A DNA stretch of 64,000 nt, taken from the NCBI GenBank assembly GCA_016721905.1, contig JADKHH010000010.1, positions 1-64,000 on the forward strand, written 5' to 3'. The translations under genes and the position numbers were made by a program. The notes beneath the pieces were generated by a model. It saw only the letters and a list, made by a program, of their open reading frames with translations. It searched no databases and was not told the DNA's origin. The number at the start of each line of letters is the position of its first letter. The first letter of the stretch is position 1. Below are positions 1 to 9,275 of this stretch, piece by piece. The DNA is from Candidatus Opimibacter skivensis. GTDB lineage: Bacteria > Bacteroidota > Bacteroidia > Chitinophagales > Saprospiraceae.

Positions 1-469
1 GGCACAGTATTCCTCCTCGCCCTGACTGGACTTCCAGCCTGTAACAGCAAGGTGCCTGAACATACATCTCCTACACTAACCAAATCACCTGACATGATGA
101 TCACTGTTGAAACAATGAAGGAAGTCCTCGATGCATTCAACCACCATGATCTGGATGCTATAATGGAATACTTTGCCGAAGATTGTTCTTTCGATTTTCC
201 GAGAGGACCTGAATCATATGGACAACGCTACACCGGCAAAGCGCAGGTACGCGAAGCACTCGCTGGTCGCTTCAAAGGCATTCCGGATGTTCACTATGGT
301 GAAGACAGTCACTGGATATCTATGGATGGGCTTCGGGGTGTCTCGGAATGGACACTCACCGGGACAACCACTTCAGGCGTAAAATTAAAAGCGAGGGTGT
401 GATCTATGGGAGTTTAAAAATGGTAAAATCATCCGAAAGGATTCCTATTGGAAAATCGTCGAGGGATAG
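1..469 (+). CDS. SnoaL-like (NTF2-fold) lipoprotein, 5'-truncated and frameshifted
   Basis: The reading frame is open from the first base, so the true start lies outside the window. It begins with the end of a signal peptide and a probable lipobox (LPAC, Cys at 40-42), followed by a SnoaL/NTF2-like domain of the small polyketide-cyclase-like type, including the typical start 'VLDAFNHHDLDAIMEYFAED'. The frame closes early at 400-402. The missing family C-terminus (RGCDLWEFKNGKI) is readable in the next frame and ends at 469. One extra A in either of the two A runs between 381 and 390 would explain the shift. Substrate and role are unknown; the fold alone does not give a reaction. The family call is good, but whether the gene is intact is uncertain. 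Confidence 0.7.
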
Positions 470-492
470 TTCCACATACTATTTGAGTTGTT

Positions 493-790
493 GGAACGCA
501 GATTACGCTAATTAATTTTATAAAACATTTACGCAGATTTGATTATACTGGCTCATTGATGGTCACAAGGCTATAGAAAATACAATTTGCGAAAATTAGC
601 TTTTCAATAATTCTGCGGCATCTGCGTTCCCCTCATCCTACAAGCTTTTAGAACGCAGATGACGCTGATGAATTTTAAAAAGGATTTACGCAGATTGGAT
701 CATACTGACTCATTGAGGATCACCGGACTATCAATAATCCAATTTGCGTGATAAATTTATTAAATAATTCTGCGTCATCTGCGTTCTTTT
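493..790. repeat. two tandem copies of a long imperfect palindrome
   Basis: Copy 1 (about 493-630) and copy 2 (about 651-786) each begin with GAACGCAGAT and end with its complement ATCTGCGTTC. The AT-rich centre shares phrases between copies (ACGCAGATT, ACTGRCTCATTGA, CAATTTGCG). Together they fill the gap between the SnoaL-like gene and the aminopeptidase. A relative lies at 59.5-59.8 kb. There is no coding capacity. It resembles a small non-autonomous palindromic element (MITE- or REP-like), but target-site duplications cannot be shown here. Confidence 0.7.
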
Positions 791-861
791 AACATCTTGT
801 AAAGCGCTTAGTTCTTCATCCCCTAAGCGATCTGGAATCTTCGAAAATAAATTATACAAAT

Positions 862-1627
862 ATGTCCATCACCAACGAAGCGGAACTCACCGGCATGCAA
901 AAAGCAAGCGAAGCTGTCGCTCAAACCTTAAAGGAAATGAGGAGCTATGCCGAGCCTTGTATGACGACTAAACAAATAGACAACTATGGAGCAAAAATCC
1001 TCGCAGATTTTGGGGCAAAATCTGCTCCACTCTTAACTTATCGCTTTCCAGGCTGCACTTGCATCAGCGTGAACAATGAGGTTTGCCACGGCATCCCATC
1101 CGAAAAGAGAATTCTAAAGGAAGGCGATCTGGTCAATATTGATGTTTCAGCTGAGCTCAATGGTTTTTGGTCGGATAACGGCGGCTCCTTTGTACTTGGC
1201 GAAGATGTACACGGACACCAAAAACTTATTGACGCTTCTAAAGAGATCTTACATAAAGCTATCTTCCATATCAAAGCCGGGGTGCGCATATCAGACATCG
1301 GGCATCTGATCGAAACGGAAGCTAAAAACCGGGGTTACAAAGTCATCAAGAACCTCGCAGGGCACGGAATCGGAAAAAGCCTTCACGAAGAACCAAGCGA
1401 AATAGCAAATTACAGAGACCGTTACAACCTGACCAGATTTAAAAAAAATGGAGTCGTCGCTATCGAAACATTTATATCCACAGCATCCACCTATGCCGAA
1501 ACTCTAAAGGACGGCTGGACCATGGTTGGGAACAAAGGAGGGTTTTGTAGCTCAACATGAGCATACTATTGTGGTCACGGATGGCAACCCCATTATCCTG
1601 ACCGAAATGAATGGTATCTGGAATTAA
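862..1627 (+). CDS. map: type I methionine aminopeptidase, frameshifted near its 3' end
   Basis: This cytosolic dimetal enzyme removes the initiator methionine from new proteins. Family landmarks appear in order: His of CHGIPS, Asp of NIDVSA, Asp of WSDNGG, His of GHGIGKSLHEEP, and Glu of AIETF. The open frame stops at 1558-1560. The last metal ligand (Glu of QHEHTIVVTDG) and the normal end are in the next frame, finishing at 1627. Dropping one T from the TTTT run at 1543-1546 restores a full-length enzyme of about 255 residues. Because the family is usually essential, a sequence error or a second gene copy elsewhere is likelier than true loss. It stands alone, followed by a terminator. Confidence 0.9.
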
Positions 1628-1672
1628 TAAAACCTGCAAAAAATCGTCGTCCGCAGGCATTGGTCCAACTAA

Positions 1673-1699
1673 AAAGCCCGTGCTTTTGACACGGGCTTT
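1673..1699. terminator. bidirectional intrinsic terminator
   Basis: A 10-bp perfect stem (AAAGCCCGTG / CACGGGCTTT) with a 7-nt loop is flanked by A and T runs. It sits between the convergent 3' ends of the methionine aminopeptidase and the DUF4397 lipoprotein, so it can end transcription from both sides. Confidence 0.85.
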
Positions 1700-1720
1700 C
1701 TATTAGGATGTTCTCTTGTT

Positions 1721-2401
1721 TTACTTATTGACAATAATTTCTGCTCCCAATGCTTGCGCACCGGTTCCCAGCAAAAATCCTTTGGCAAATACGGTATAGA
1801 TCTTACCTGCCTGGAGCGTGATAGCCGGAAGTACCAGGGCAACCGTTGAAGTACCTGCTACGCGGACATCAAGATTGTAAGTGCCTGCATCCAGTGGCGT
1901 GAAAGCCGTTCCCTCTGTGAAAGCCACATCACCAAATACTACAGCACCAGAGCTCGCGACAGCAACATCTACTGCCGGAGCATCAGGAGACAAGTGGATG
2001 AAACGCACATGGGCCTTTCCTGAAGCCTGTGTCGACAGGTCATCCGTAAATACAACGGCCGAAATGTCGGAGACTGAATCAATCGCAAAGATTGAATAAT
2101 TGGCATCCTTGGTCAGTGTCAGATCAGCATTGATGACCGTTGTAGCGGTGCCGGCTACATTGACTTTGATATTCCGCGTTCCTGATTCAACATCAAGGTA
2201 ACCCGTGTTGTTGGGATACGTTAGAGCCGCTGAATTCTGCTTGTTACCATCGATCAGCAGATCAACACCAGGTGCATCCGGAGAAGCATGGATGACCATG
2301 ACATTGGCATAGGTCTTATCATCATCCTTGTCGCATGACGAAAAGACCATGATCGAGGATAATAACAGGATGGAGGCAATGATTGAAAGACTGTGTTTCA
2401 T
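1721..2401 (-). CDS. DUF4397 domain lipoprotein
   Basis: A 226-residue exported protein. The N-terminus is a lipoprotein signal with Cys in LLSSIMVFSSCDKDDD, so it is probably anchored in the outer membrane. The mature part holds two DUF4397-type repeats, each starting with a 'VRFIHLSPDAPAVDV'-like phrase (about residues 33-110 and 130-210) and predicted to be beta-sandwich. DUF4397 proteins are common surface or periplasmic proteins of Bacteroidota with no established activity. The gene is monocistronic and convergent with the aminopeptidase. The upstream 250 bp is AT-rich, and I could not find a consensus -7 box there. Confidence 0.85.
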   Translation of the reverse strand: MKHSLSIIASILLLSSIMVFSSCDKDDDKTYANVMVIHASPDAPGVDLLIDGNKQNSAALTYPNNTGYLDVESGTRNIKVNVAGTATTVINADLTLTKDANYSIFAIDSVSDISAVVFTDDLSTQASGKAHVRFIHLSPDAPAVDVAVASSGAVVFGDVAFTEGTAFTPLDAGTYNLDVRVAGTSTVALVLPAITLQAGKIYTVFAKGFLLGTGAQALGAEIIVNK

Positions 2402-2651
2402 AATTTTAAGGTTTTGTGAATGAATAATGGGATAAACGCAGGCAATCCAAATTTGTTTAACTATTTATTTTATTTGTTAAACAATATTTTTGGAATATGG
2501 GAATCTTGAAATCCCGGGAAGTCCCCCTACCTCAGAAGGGGATAGCAGGATAAAGTGGCATCACACCCTCTTAAAACAATACCTTAGCCCCTGGGCAAGA
2601 AAAACAAACCCACATGCTATTCCAGACCTTTAACCAGCCAAATACGATCCT

Positions 2652-3212
2652 ATGAAAATCTATGTAAAGAATATGGCTTGTGAAAGCTGCAAAGTGGTGG
2701 TCAAAGATGCCCTTGAAGAACTGGATATCTCTCCGGTCAAGGTAGAACTAGGGGAAATCGAAACGAAGGAAGAGCTTACGGATGAAGAAAAGCTGGAACT
2801 GAACCGTAAGATCAAAAAAGCAGGATTAGAGCTACTGGAGAAGAAGCAGGGTGTCTTAGTTGAGAAAATCAGAAAAGTGATCATTGATTATGTGTACAAG
2901 TCTGACGAGAAACCCAATGTTAAGTTTTCTGTACTCTTAAGCGAAGAGCTCAACCACAGCTACACCTACCTGGCCAATTTCTTTTCGGAAATAGAAGCCA
3001 CGACAATCGAACAATATATCATAGCACTGAAAATCGAACGTATCAAGGAGTTAATCATTTTTGGAGATGATACGTTTTCAGAGATTGCCCACAAGCTACA
3101 TTACAGCAGCGTAGCTCATTTATCTGCCCAGTTTAAGAAAGCAACAGGATTAACCCCGTCGCATTTTAAAGCACTAAAAGAAAAAAGAAGAATCACGATT
3201 CAAAATATTTAG
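2652..3212 (+). CDS. AraC-family regulator with N-terminal HMA-like domain
   Basis: 186 residues. The N-terminus (about 1-70) resembles a heavy-metal-associated domain with a CxxC pair (MACESC). The C-terminus (about 100-180) is an AraC-type double helix-turn-helix ending in the usual 'YSSVAHLSAQFKKATGLTPSHFK' pattern. Fusions of this kind are frequent in Bacteroidota and are thought to sense a metal or another thiol ligand and to regulate efflux genes. Here no efflux pump or metallochaperone is adjacent, so the target is unknown. The next gene starts just downstream and may be co-transcribed. Confidence 0.82.
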   Translation: MKIYVKNMACESCKVVVKDALEELDISPVKVELGEIETKEELTDEEKLELNRKIKKAGLELLEKKQGVLVEKIRKVIIDYVYKSDEKPNVKFSVLLSEELNHSYTYLANFFSEIEATTIEQYIIALKIERIKELIIFGDDTFSEIAHKLHYSSVAHLSAQFKKATGLTPSHFKALKEKRRITIQNI

Positions 3213-3253
3213 TCTTGAACCAAGTATCCACTACTCACTTATTTTGTACAGAT

Positions 3254-3817
3254 ATGAAGATGACAATAAAAATGACCATCCGGCATTGGTATAGGATCCA
3301 TATATCTGCCTTAATATTCACCTTCCATTACTGTGCATTTGCCCAAACATCTCAAACCCCGGATTTAGTCACCTTTTCAGTTTTAAAAGATGATAGAGAA
3401 TTATTTGGGCTCAGGAATGCGCATGGTGACATCGTACTGGAAGCCAACTACAGTTTCATTCGATGGGCAGAAGATTATAACTATGGCCTTATCGGTCATC
3501 CGACAACCATTGAAGGCACCGGCATCATCGATAGGGAAGGCAAATTAATTCTTGATCCCCTACTCTATAAGAACTGCGACATTTCAATGTATAAGAATGA
3601 TGAAGGACTGATGGTCGTATTTATAAACGGTTTTGCCAGAACCAGTATTTGTTTGGAAAAGCATCCCTATACACTCTATGGATATATCAATACATCGGGC
3701 AAGGAAGTGATCCCTCCTCAATATGTCAACGCCGGGCCGTTTATCAATGGATCTGCAGAAGTTGAGGATACGAATGGAATGATTTTCAGAATAGATGGCA
3801 CTGGTAAAAAATTATAG
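3254..3817 (+). CDS. exported WG-repeat protein
   Basis: The frame opens at 3215, but the ATG at 3254 gives a better signal peptide (hydrophobic stretch ending ...HYCAFAQT). The mature protein of about 160 residues has WG-like repeats: 'GIIDREGKLILDP' and 'GYINTSGKEVIPPQYVNAGPF' match the pattern G-x-hydrophobic-D/N-x-x-G-K-x-hydrophobic-I-P. WG-repeat proteins are beta-rich and usually exported in this phylum, with no known enzymatic role. The gene directly follows the HMA-AraC gene. Confidence 0.7.
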   Translation: MKMTIKMTIRHWYRIHISALIFTFHYCAFAQTSQTPDLVTFSVLKDDRELFGLRNAHGDIVLEANYSFIRWAEDYNYGLIGHPTTIEGTGIIDREGKLILDPLLYKNCDISMYKNDEGLMVVFINGFARTSICLEKHPYTLYGYINTSGKEVIPPQYVNAGPFINGSAEVEDTNGMIFRIDGTGKKL

Positions 3818-3847
3818 GGTTCTCCAAACATCACCCAAACCTATATT

Positions 3848-5284
3848 TTAACCCACCTCACTGATTTCACCCAACTCCGATCTCAGGACATTCAGTTGAT
3901 AGATGCCGGAGCGAGCCTGACACATCAACCTCAAATGACCTCCTCAAAACCTGTTGCTTTAACGCAAGGTAGCCAGGCAAACTATAGATTTCAACCTGCA
4001 GGTTTTCAACAGGCTTCGTTTTGGTAAATTGAATGCTGATTCGATCGGAACAAGGATTTGGATATATTGGACTCCTGGAAGTTTCAGGCTCACACCTTTT
4101 CGTCCCGGAAACCCCGACAGTATCCTGATACATCCATATCTGACCGTCATGGTCGCCATGAATACTTTGTTGCCATCCACTGCAAGCGATCCTTGTGACA
4201 AGCCATCATTGGCGCCGGTAATACCATCATTGAACAAGGACCAATTTATACCATCCCATGAAGTATAAATACCAATCTCTGTTGCTCCATTCGAGCTGCC
4301 GGAATGGAAGAACATTTGCCCCTGATCCGTCGTGACGATGCGGGATACCTGCTGACCCGTCTGAATGAGATAATCCGGCAAGCCCTGGACTTCGGAAACA
4401 GTGTGCAGATCCATATCCGCGTATCCCATTTTGTTTTTCCATCCAAGTGTCCACATATCTGCACCTGTCCAGATCAATTGATTGTCATGTGTAAATCCAA
4501 GACCCGCTACATTGCCACTCATCGCGAGGGCGATCATGGCGCTGTTACTATCTTTCATCGTATTATCCTCAGGGCGGCATGCGAAGAAATCAGCCGGATG
4601 CCAATTCACTCCCTGATCATCAGAGTAAATCACACCAGCCGTTTCAGTGCCTGCATAGACACGACCATTGCGATCCACCTGGATAGAAAATATAGCTCCA
4701 TCATAGATACTACCATTCCATGTTGGATAGTAACAAGGGTAAGCGGATTGTACAGCCTGGGTCTCATCGATAATTTCAAAGGTTCTGCCATCATCATTTG
4801 ATTTATAGATGTTAGCCCATCGGGTACCCACATAGATCGTACCGTCTGGAGAAGTTGCAATACAGTGCCCACCTAATGTTGGATTAAATGGAGCTGTTGC
4901 TGTATCCCAACGTCCCTCCGCAAGATCATACCGAAACAACCAGGGATCATTGATTTCAGAACGATAAATACCAGCCAAGGGCTCACTCCATTTATTACAC
5001 CCCAATGCCACAATGTTGTTTTGAATAGTGGCCGGTCTGGGAATGATAGGCAACGCATTAAAATCACCTGTTGCGTCCTGTGTATTAGCTTTATAAATGT
5101 AGCCGAGGTTAGATCCTGCACCCAATAGCGTATAGAAAATGTCGTGATTTGGTGCTACAGTCATCCGGGGATAAACTCCTGTTGGCAAACCACTGGCCCA
5201 TAATTGCCACGTGGGCGTTTGTGCGCTAAAAAATCCATAATGGAGTATAAAATAGATGCTTAGAATCCCGGGCTTTATCATCAA
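3848..5284 (-). pseudogene. secreted BNR/beta-propeller-like protein with T9SS tail, two frameshifts
   Basis: A signal peptide (ILHYGFFSAQTP) is followed by repeated 'SNDDGRTFE', 'SDDQGVNWHP' and 'SWDGINWSLF' phrases typical of BNR/sialidase-like propellers. The first frame runs 5284 to about 4150. The protein then continues in a second frame (about 4148-3905) with YPNPCSDRISIQF, the start of a type IX sorting domain, and in a third frame (ending 3848) with SGIYQLNVL, its last strand. The first shift fits a missing base near 4150 and the second an extra base near 3905. Without the tail the product could not be exported through T9SS. It may be a real pseudogene or sequence error; no catalytic site was recognised. 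Confidence 0.7.
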
Positions 5285-5406
5285 AGTACAAGATACAGTT
5301 ATGGTCCATAATTCTTCCTGTTGAAGTGAGTCGATGTTCCTTGACCTTCAGGAACGAAGTAAAATCAGTCTTGGTTAAAAACGAAATACGATACCACAAA
5401 TCTTTT

Positions 5407-5414
5407 TATATTTG
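5407..5414 (+). promoter_or_regulatory. candidate -7 box TATATTTG
   Basis: An exact match to the Bacteroidota -7 consensus TAnnTTTG, about 90 nt upstream of the Tat-exported protein at 5505. No TTTG -33 element is present at the usual distance, so support is moderate. Confidence 0.4.
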
Positions 5415-5504
5415 AATCACCCCGAAAGCTGAATATCGGGACTACACTGAATCCTAAAAGAAGAAACCTCACCCTTTTTTCCAAAGATCTTCAACACACC
5501 ACGT

Positions 5505-6098
5505 ATGAATCGTAAAGAATTTTTAAGGCTTGGTGCTATTGCGGCAACCCTCGGGCCTTTGAGCACCACCTTTGCCAGCGGCAGAAACGGCATGAATCTC
5601 CTTTCCTTGCTGGAAAATAATCCCGGTGATGTCGCCAGGGTCAGTGCCACTGTCCAGAATGAATTTACCGACCTTGTCGAATGGCTTTCTAAGAATGGCT
5701 GGGTCAGTTACCTCAAGGACGTAGCAGGCGTCAATCTATCGCTCAATGGTGAAGCCCGTAATGCAGAATTGCTTAAAGATCTTGATGCTGCTACACTTAA
5801 GAAACTGACAGACAATCCGGATTCAGGATTTGATGATTTCGCCGGCATGAACCTGATCAAGCCGGGCTTTCCTGCCTTCAGTCTTTTGTATCATGCACTG
5901 GCGAGTCCCAGGGTGCGGTCTCCGAAAATACAGGCCTATCCAGACCTTGCCCAACTGGACATACTCGAAAACTACATCTATGCGCTTGCGGAGTGGGATC
6001 ATCTCAAGACGATCTATGGCGTGAAGTCAAATGAGGAATTAGTCCTGGCTGTCTTTGCTTATGAATATCGCCCTGCCTTTCAAGACGCCGCATCATGA
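5505..6098 (+). CDS. Tat-exported unknown protein, N-terminal frame
   Basis: The protein starts MNRKEFLRLGAIAATLG, a Tat-like signal (N-R-K-E-F-L rather than a strict RRxFL) followed by a hydrophobic stretch ending STTFASG. The rest of this 197-residue frame is mostly helical with no recognised motif. The frame closes at 6096-6098, but the next frame overlaps and continues smoothly. Removing one C from CCC at 6071-6073 joins the two into one protein of about 885 residues (EYRLPFKTPHHEH across the join). I read it as the front part of one broken or mis-sequenced gene. Confidence 0.65.
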   Translation: MNRKEFLRLGAIAATLGPLSTTFASGRNGMNLLSLLENNPGDVARVSATVQNEFTDLVEWLSKNGWVSYLKDVAGVNLSLNGEARNAELLKDLDAATLKKLTDNPDSGFDDFAGMNLIKPGFPAFSLLYHALASPRVRSPKIQAYPDLAQLDILENYIYALAEWDHLKTIYGVKSNEELVLAVFAYEYRPAFQDAAS

Positions 6099-8160
6099 GC
6101 ACGCAGACCTGGTCTATTCACGTACCGGTGTAGCCAGGGTCGGACAGCATGAAATGAACTACGACCGCATCAACAGATGCTTTACCAATAAACCAAAAGA
6201 CGGCGTTCCTGTACAACGCTCCGCCGTGGTGCCAGCCAGGTATGGACTGTTTATAGCCCGAAGAGTAAAATCAACAGATGTCAATCTGATGACCACCGGC
6301 GTGTATAAACCCGGCGATAAATTTGATGACAAGGATGATCCGAAACGCACCTTTATACAACCGATCCGCAAAGTATTTCAACACGACCTTTTGTTTGGTG
6401 AAGCCAAACTCAACTTTAGCGAAATGCATCGCAGTGAAAAACTAGCCAAACTCGTCGAACATACGGATCTCAAATTCTATAAGGACATCAAACCAACGGT
6501 GCGCAACTCCACTCATCTGATTGTGCAAGACACTAAGACTACAAATGTTCAGTCTTCATTTCTGGTCGTATCACAACCAAACGAACTGATACGTCTTTCA
6601 AAAGAAGGTGACGAGCCAGTTTACTTTTGGGTGCCTGCGATGATACCCGGCGAAGATGGATATTCCCGCAACCGGTATTTTACCAGCTTCAATACGCAGG
6701 AAGTACAGGATGTTGAGTTACTGGTCAATGCACAAAGGAGAAATTACGAGAAGATTCCAAACCAATATAATGAACCAAGGACACAACCTTTGTTCCTGAA
6801 CATCACGCATGAACAAGACACAGTCAATGCAATGGGGTTTCGCGAAGTGCCTAAGCAGGGTGAATTCGAACAACGACTCAATGATGGGATGTTCCATGCT
6901 CCGGTATTTGAAGACAGTATCTGTGAAGGATCGGTCAATGCACAGATATCCATTGGAAATAATGTTGCACTCAAAGGAATTTCCCAAAACAGCCTGCCCG
7001 CTTATTCGATTGTGACGGCGCCTGATTTTTTCCCGCAGGTAGACAATTTTGATTTGATGGTCTATGATGTGGCACCGGGTACCGCGGTCAATGTCAGTCA
7101 TTTTTATGAAGGGGGTTTAGCAAGCCTTGCCACCGCGAGATTATCTCCAAATCCTGAATTACTTTCCATAAAGGAATCGATCGATACCTATACGGCAGTC
7201 CTTAGCCATAAATCAAAGACGGCTACGCCTGCTGCCAAAGCTGGAAAATTTAACGACCCTACCCTACCTAAAGGTTATTTTGTTTCCGGCTTTTTACCTG
7301 ATGTTGCTTCCTCTGTGTTTGCACCAGGTTGGGATGTTACATACTCAGCCGACAAGCCTGGCAGTACAGATGTGTACCTGAGTACAGAAGGTTTAGGATC
7401 TCCGTTTGTAGAGGATATGAAACTATGTGCGGCTGCCAATGGTATGTGGCCGGCATCATCCCCGGATGCAGCGAGGACATACCAAGGCTCGCTTGATCCA
7501 TGGAGTAGAAACCCGACCGCTATTCCATTGCTGGATGATGAGATCGGCTTTCATAAAAATTCACCCGGCGGTAAATCCATGAAGAAAGAAACCTTCGGCT
7601 GGGATGGTGTCCAGGGTCCGTTTTTGGAAAACATAGATGGCAAGTGGAAAATCAATTTTGCAGATATCGGTCGTACGGATGTCGTACAAAATGCACTGGA
7701 TGGCAAAGTCGATATGTCAAAACTTCGCGAACTCACCAGTGGCGAATTGATTTCCCGTATGACTTGCCTGAAGCATTGTATAGATCATCTGCCGAAAGTC
7801 AATTTCAAAGGATATACCAGCGCAGATAAAATGGTTGCCTTCACGAGATGGTGGTTGATCAGTGCGGAGGCCGTTGATTTCGGAAATGAAGATGCCAAAG
7901 GATGGGGCATTCCAACAAACCTGATCGGTGCTGATACAAAATGGGTCACAGACAAAGCGAATGCAAGGGTATCTGGCAAAGGTTACCTATATGTCATTGT
8001 AGATGTCAATGGCAAGAAAGTCACCTGGGATGGTTTCGGCCGAAGAAGGGTTGATTGCACAGCGTTGTATGTATGCCAGGTCGTTGCCAATGCTGTTGGA
8101 AAACCAAAACTTGCGATGGCGACTATCAAATCCGGCAAAGCGAAATGGACAATTTCATAA
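6055..8160 (+). CDS. large unknown exported protein (possible LodA-like), main frame
   Basis: 701 residues in this frame; it is the continuation of the frame beginning at 5505. Early on it has 'YSRTGVARVG' (about residues 21-30), which recalls the GIARVGNS start of LodA-type quinoproteins, and later 'FAPGWDV' (about 422-428), similar in placement to their FFPGIE motif. A well-defined block 'KLCAAANGMWP' lies near 456-466. I could not identify the Cys/Trp pair needed for a cysteine tryptophylquinone cofactor, so the LodA link is weak. The downstream flavoprotein supports it, because LodA-type enzymes need a flavoprotein partner (LodB) for maturation. The substrate is unknown. Confidence 0.5.
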   Translation: MLMNIALPFKTPHHEHADLVYSRTGVARVGQHEMNYDRINRCFTNKPKDGVPVQRSAVVPARYGLFIARRVKSTDVNLMTTGVYKPGDKFDDKDDPKRTFIQPIRKVFQHDLLFGEAKLNFSEMHRSEKLAKLVEHTDLKFYKDIKPTVRNSTHLIVQDTKTTNVQSSFLVVSQPNELIRLSKEGDEPVYFWVPAMIPGEDGYSRNRYFTSFNTQEVQDVELLVNAQRRNYEKIPNQYNEPRTQPLFLNITHEQDTVNAMGFREVPKQGEFEQRLNDGMFHAPVFEDSICEGSVNAQISIGNNVALKGISQNSLPAYSIVTAPDFFPQVDNFDLMVYDVAPGTAVNVSHFYEGGLASLATARLSPNPELLSIKESIDTYTAVLSHKSKTATPAAKAGKFNDPTLPKGYFVSGFLPDVASSVFAPGWDVTYSADKPGSTDVYLSTEGLGSPFVEDMKLCAAANGMWPASSPDAARTYQGSLDPWSRNPTAIPLLDDEIGFHKNSPGGKSMKKETFGWDGVQGPFLENIDGKWKINFADIGRTDVVQNALDGKVDMSKLRELTSGELISRMTCLKHCIDHLPKVNFKGYTSADKMVAFTRWWLISAEAVDFGNEDAKGWGIPTNLIGADTKWVTDKANARVSGKGYLYVIVDVNGKKVTWDGFGRRRVDCTALYVCQVVANAVGKPKLAMATIKSGKAKWTIS

Positions 8161-8230
8161 CCCAAATCTATTGAATAGCCCCGACCTTCAGGTCGAGTTG
8201 GGAAAAGGATGAGAGTTCAAGAATATCCTG

Positions 8231-8521
8231 GTGAATAACCAAAATGCAAATGCATACGATGTCATTGTGATCGGCTCAGGACCTGCTGGCACAGCAGCTG
8301 CATCCATATGTCGAAAAAAAGGTTTGCATGTAATAGTTGTCACCCAGGATTCTGAACCGGATGAGTCTCGACCCCTATCACAAGGTCCGCTCGAAAGTAT
8401 CCACCCTGGGGTCTCCTCGCTGTTGGAAAAAATAGGTGCCCAGGGCGTTGAACAACTTGCTGCTCGCGCAACTTACATTGGAATTAATGCCAATGGCAAC
8501 TTATACTTCACTAGGCCGTGA
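8231..8521 (+). CDS. FAD-dependent oxidoreductase (LodB-like), N-terminal frame
   Basis: A GTG start opens with the FAD Rossmann motif 'VIVIGSGPAGTAAA' (GxGxxG/A), followed by the sequence to NANGNLYFTRP. The frame ends at 8519-8521, while the C-terminal two thirds lie in the overlapping next frame. One extra base in the 8505-8518 stretch would explain it. It begins about 70 bp after the large exported protein on the same strand, with a small CGACCTTCAGGTCG palindrome between them. Confidence 0.7.
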   Translation: MNNQNANAYDVIVIGSGPAGTAAASICRKKGLHVIVVTQDSEPDESRPLSQGPLESIHPGVSSLLEKIGAQGVEQLAARATYIGINANGNLYFTRP

Positions 8522-9275
8522 CGAAAATGGTATCTGGGAAGGCTTACATATCGACCGCCAGATATTCAATGCCCAGTTGCTCCGAAAGACCATGGAACAG
8601 GATGTGCCGATACTATTCAATGAAACGGTTGAAGAATTTATTCAGGACGCGGAAAGGATAACCGGCATCAAAACCAAATCCGGAGACTTGTATGCCACCT
8701 ATATCATTGATGCGAGTGGTAAAAAAGCTATAGCGGGAAAAAAACTAAACCTTCATCGTAAATTTTTCTCCCCACCATTGTTATGCTGGACCAGCATATC
8801 AGGAGGGATAGTATCCTATCCATTCGATCCTCATGTCGCCTATTTTATACCTGGTGATGATGAGTGGACCTGGTTGGCACCGCAACCACCTGATCAATGT
8901 GCATGGACGAGACTGAGTATGAAAGGCGATAAATCTTTGTCTCCACCTGCCATTTTAAAAGACTATCCGATCATCGGAGAAGTGCATGCAGACAATATGC
9001 GTTGGCGTATGTTTCAGCCCGTGTGCCGTGAAGGAATAGTACTCTGCGGCGATGCAGCAGGTGTATTGGATCCTGCCGCAGGCCAGGGGATATTTAACGC
9101 ATTATGGTCGGGCACCATGGCTGCGATTTCCGTCGTTTCCTGTATACAACAGCCGGAAGCTGAAGCCTTTCATTTAGCGCGTTACAATCAATGGTATACC
9201 GAACACTTTGAATCCAAGGTGAAACAATTGCGGGAATATTATATCGCGCAAGGACTGACCGGATTAACCGTTTAG
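8436..9275 (+). CDS. FAD-dependent oxidoreductase (LodB-like), C-terminal frame
   Basis: This frame continues the flavoprotein begun at 8231, most likely from about 8505 (LGRDENGIWEGLHIDR). The second FAD-binding signature 'LCGDAAGVLDPAAGQGI' (GD motif) is present near the C-terminus. The complete protein would have about 345 residues, in the geranylgeranyl reductase / halogenase-like / LodB superfamily of single-component flavoproteins. Adjacency to a large exported protein with LodA-like phrases suggests a role in modifying that partner in the cytoplasm before Tat export. That role is inference; membership in the flavoprotein superfamily is clear. Confidence 0.7.
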   Translation: MPRALNNLLLAQLTLELMPMATYTSLGRDENGIWEGLHIDRQIFNAQLLRKTMEQDVPILFNETVEEFIQDAERITGIKTKSGDLYATYIIDASGKKAIAGKKLNLHRKFFSPPLLCWTSISGGIVSYPFDPHVAYFIPGDDEWTWLAPQPPDQCAWTRLSMKGDKSLSPPAILKDYPIIGEVHADNMRWRMFQPVCREGIVLCGDAAGVLDPAAGQGIFNALWSGTMAAISVVSCIQQPEAEAFHLARYNQWYTEHFESKVKQLREYYIAQGLTGLTV

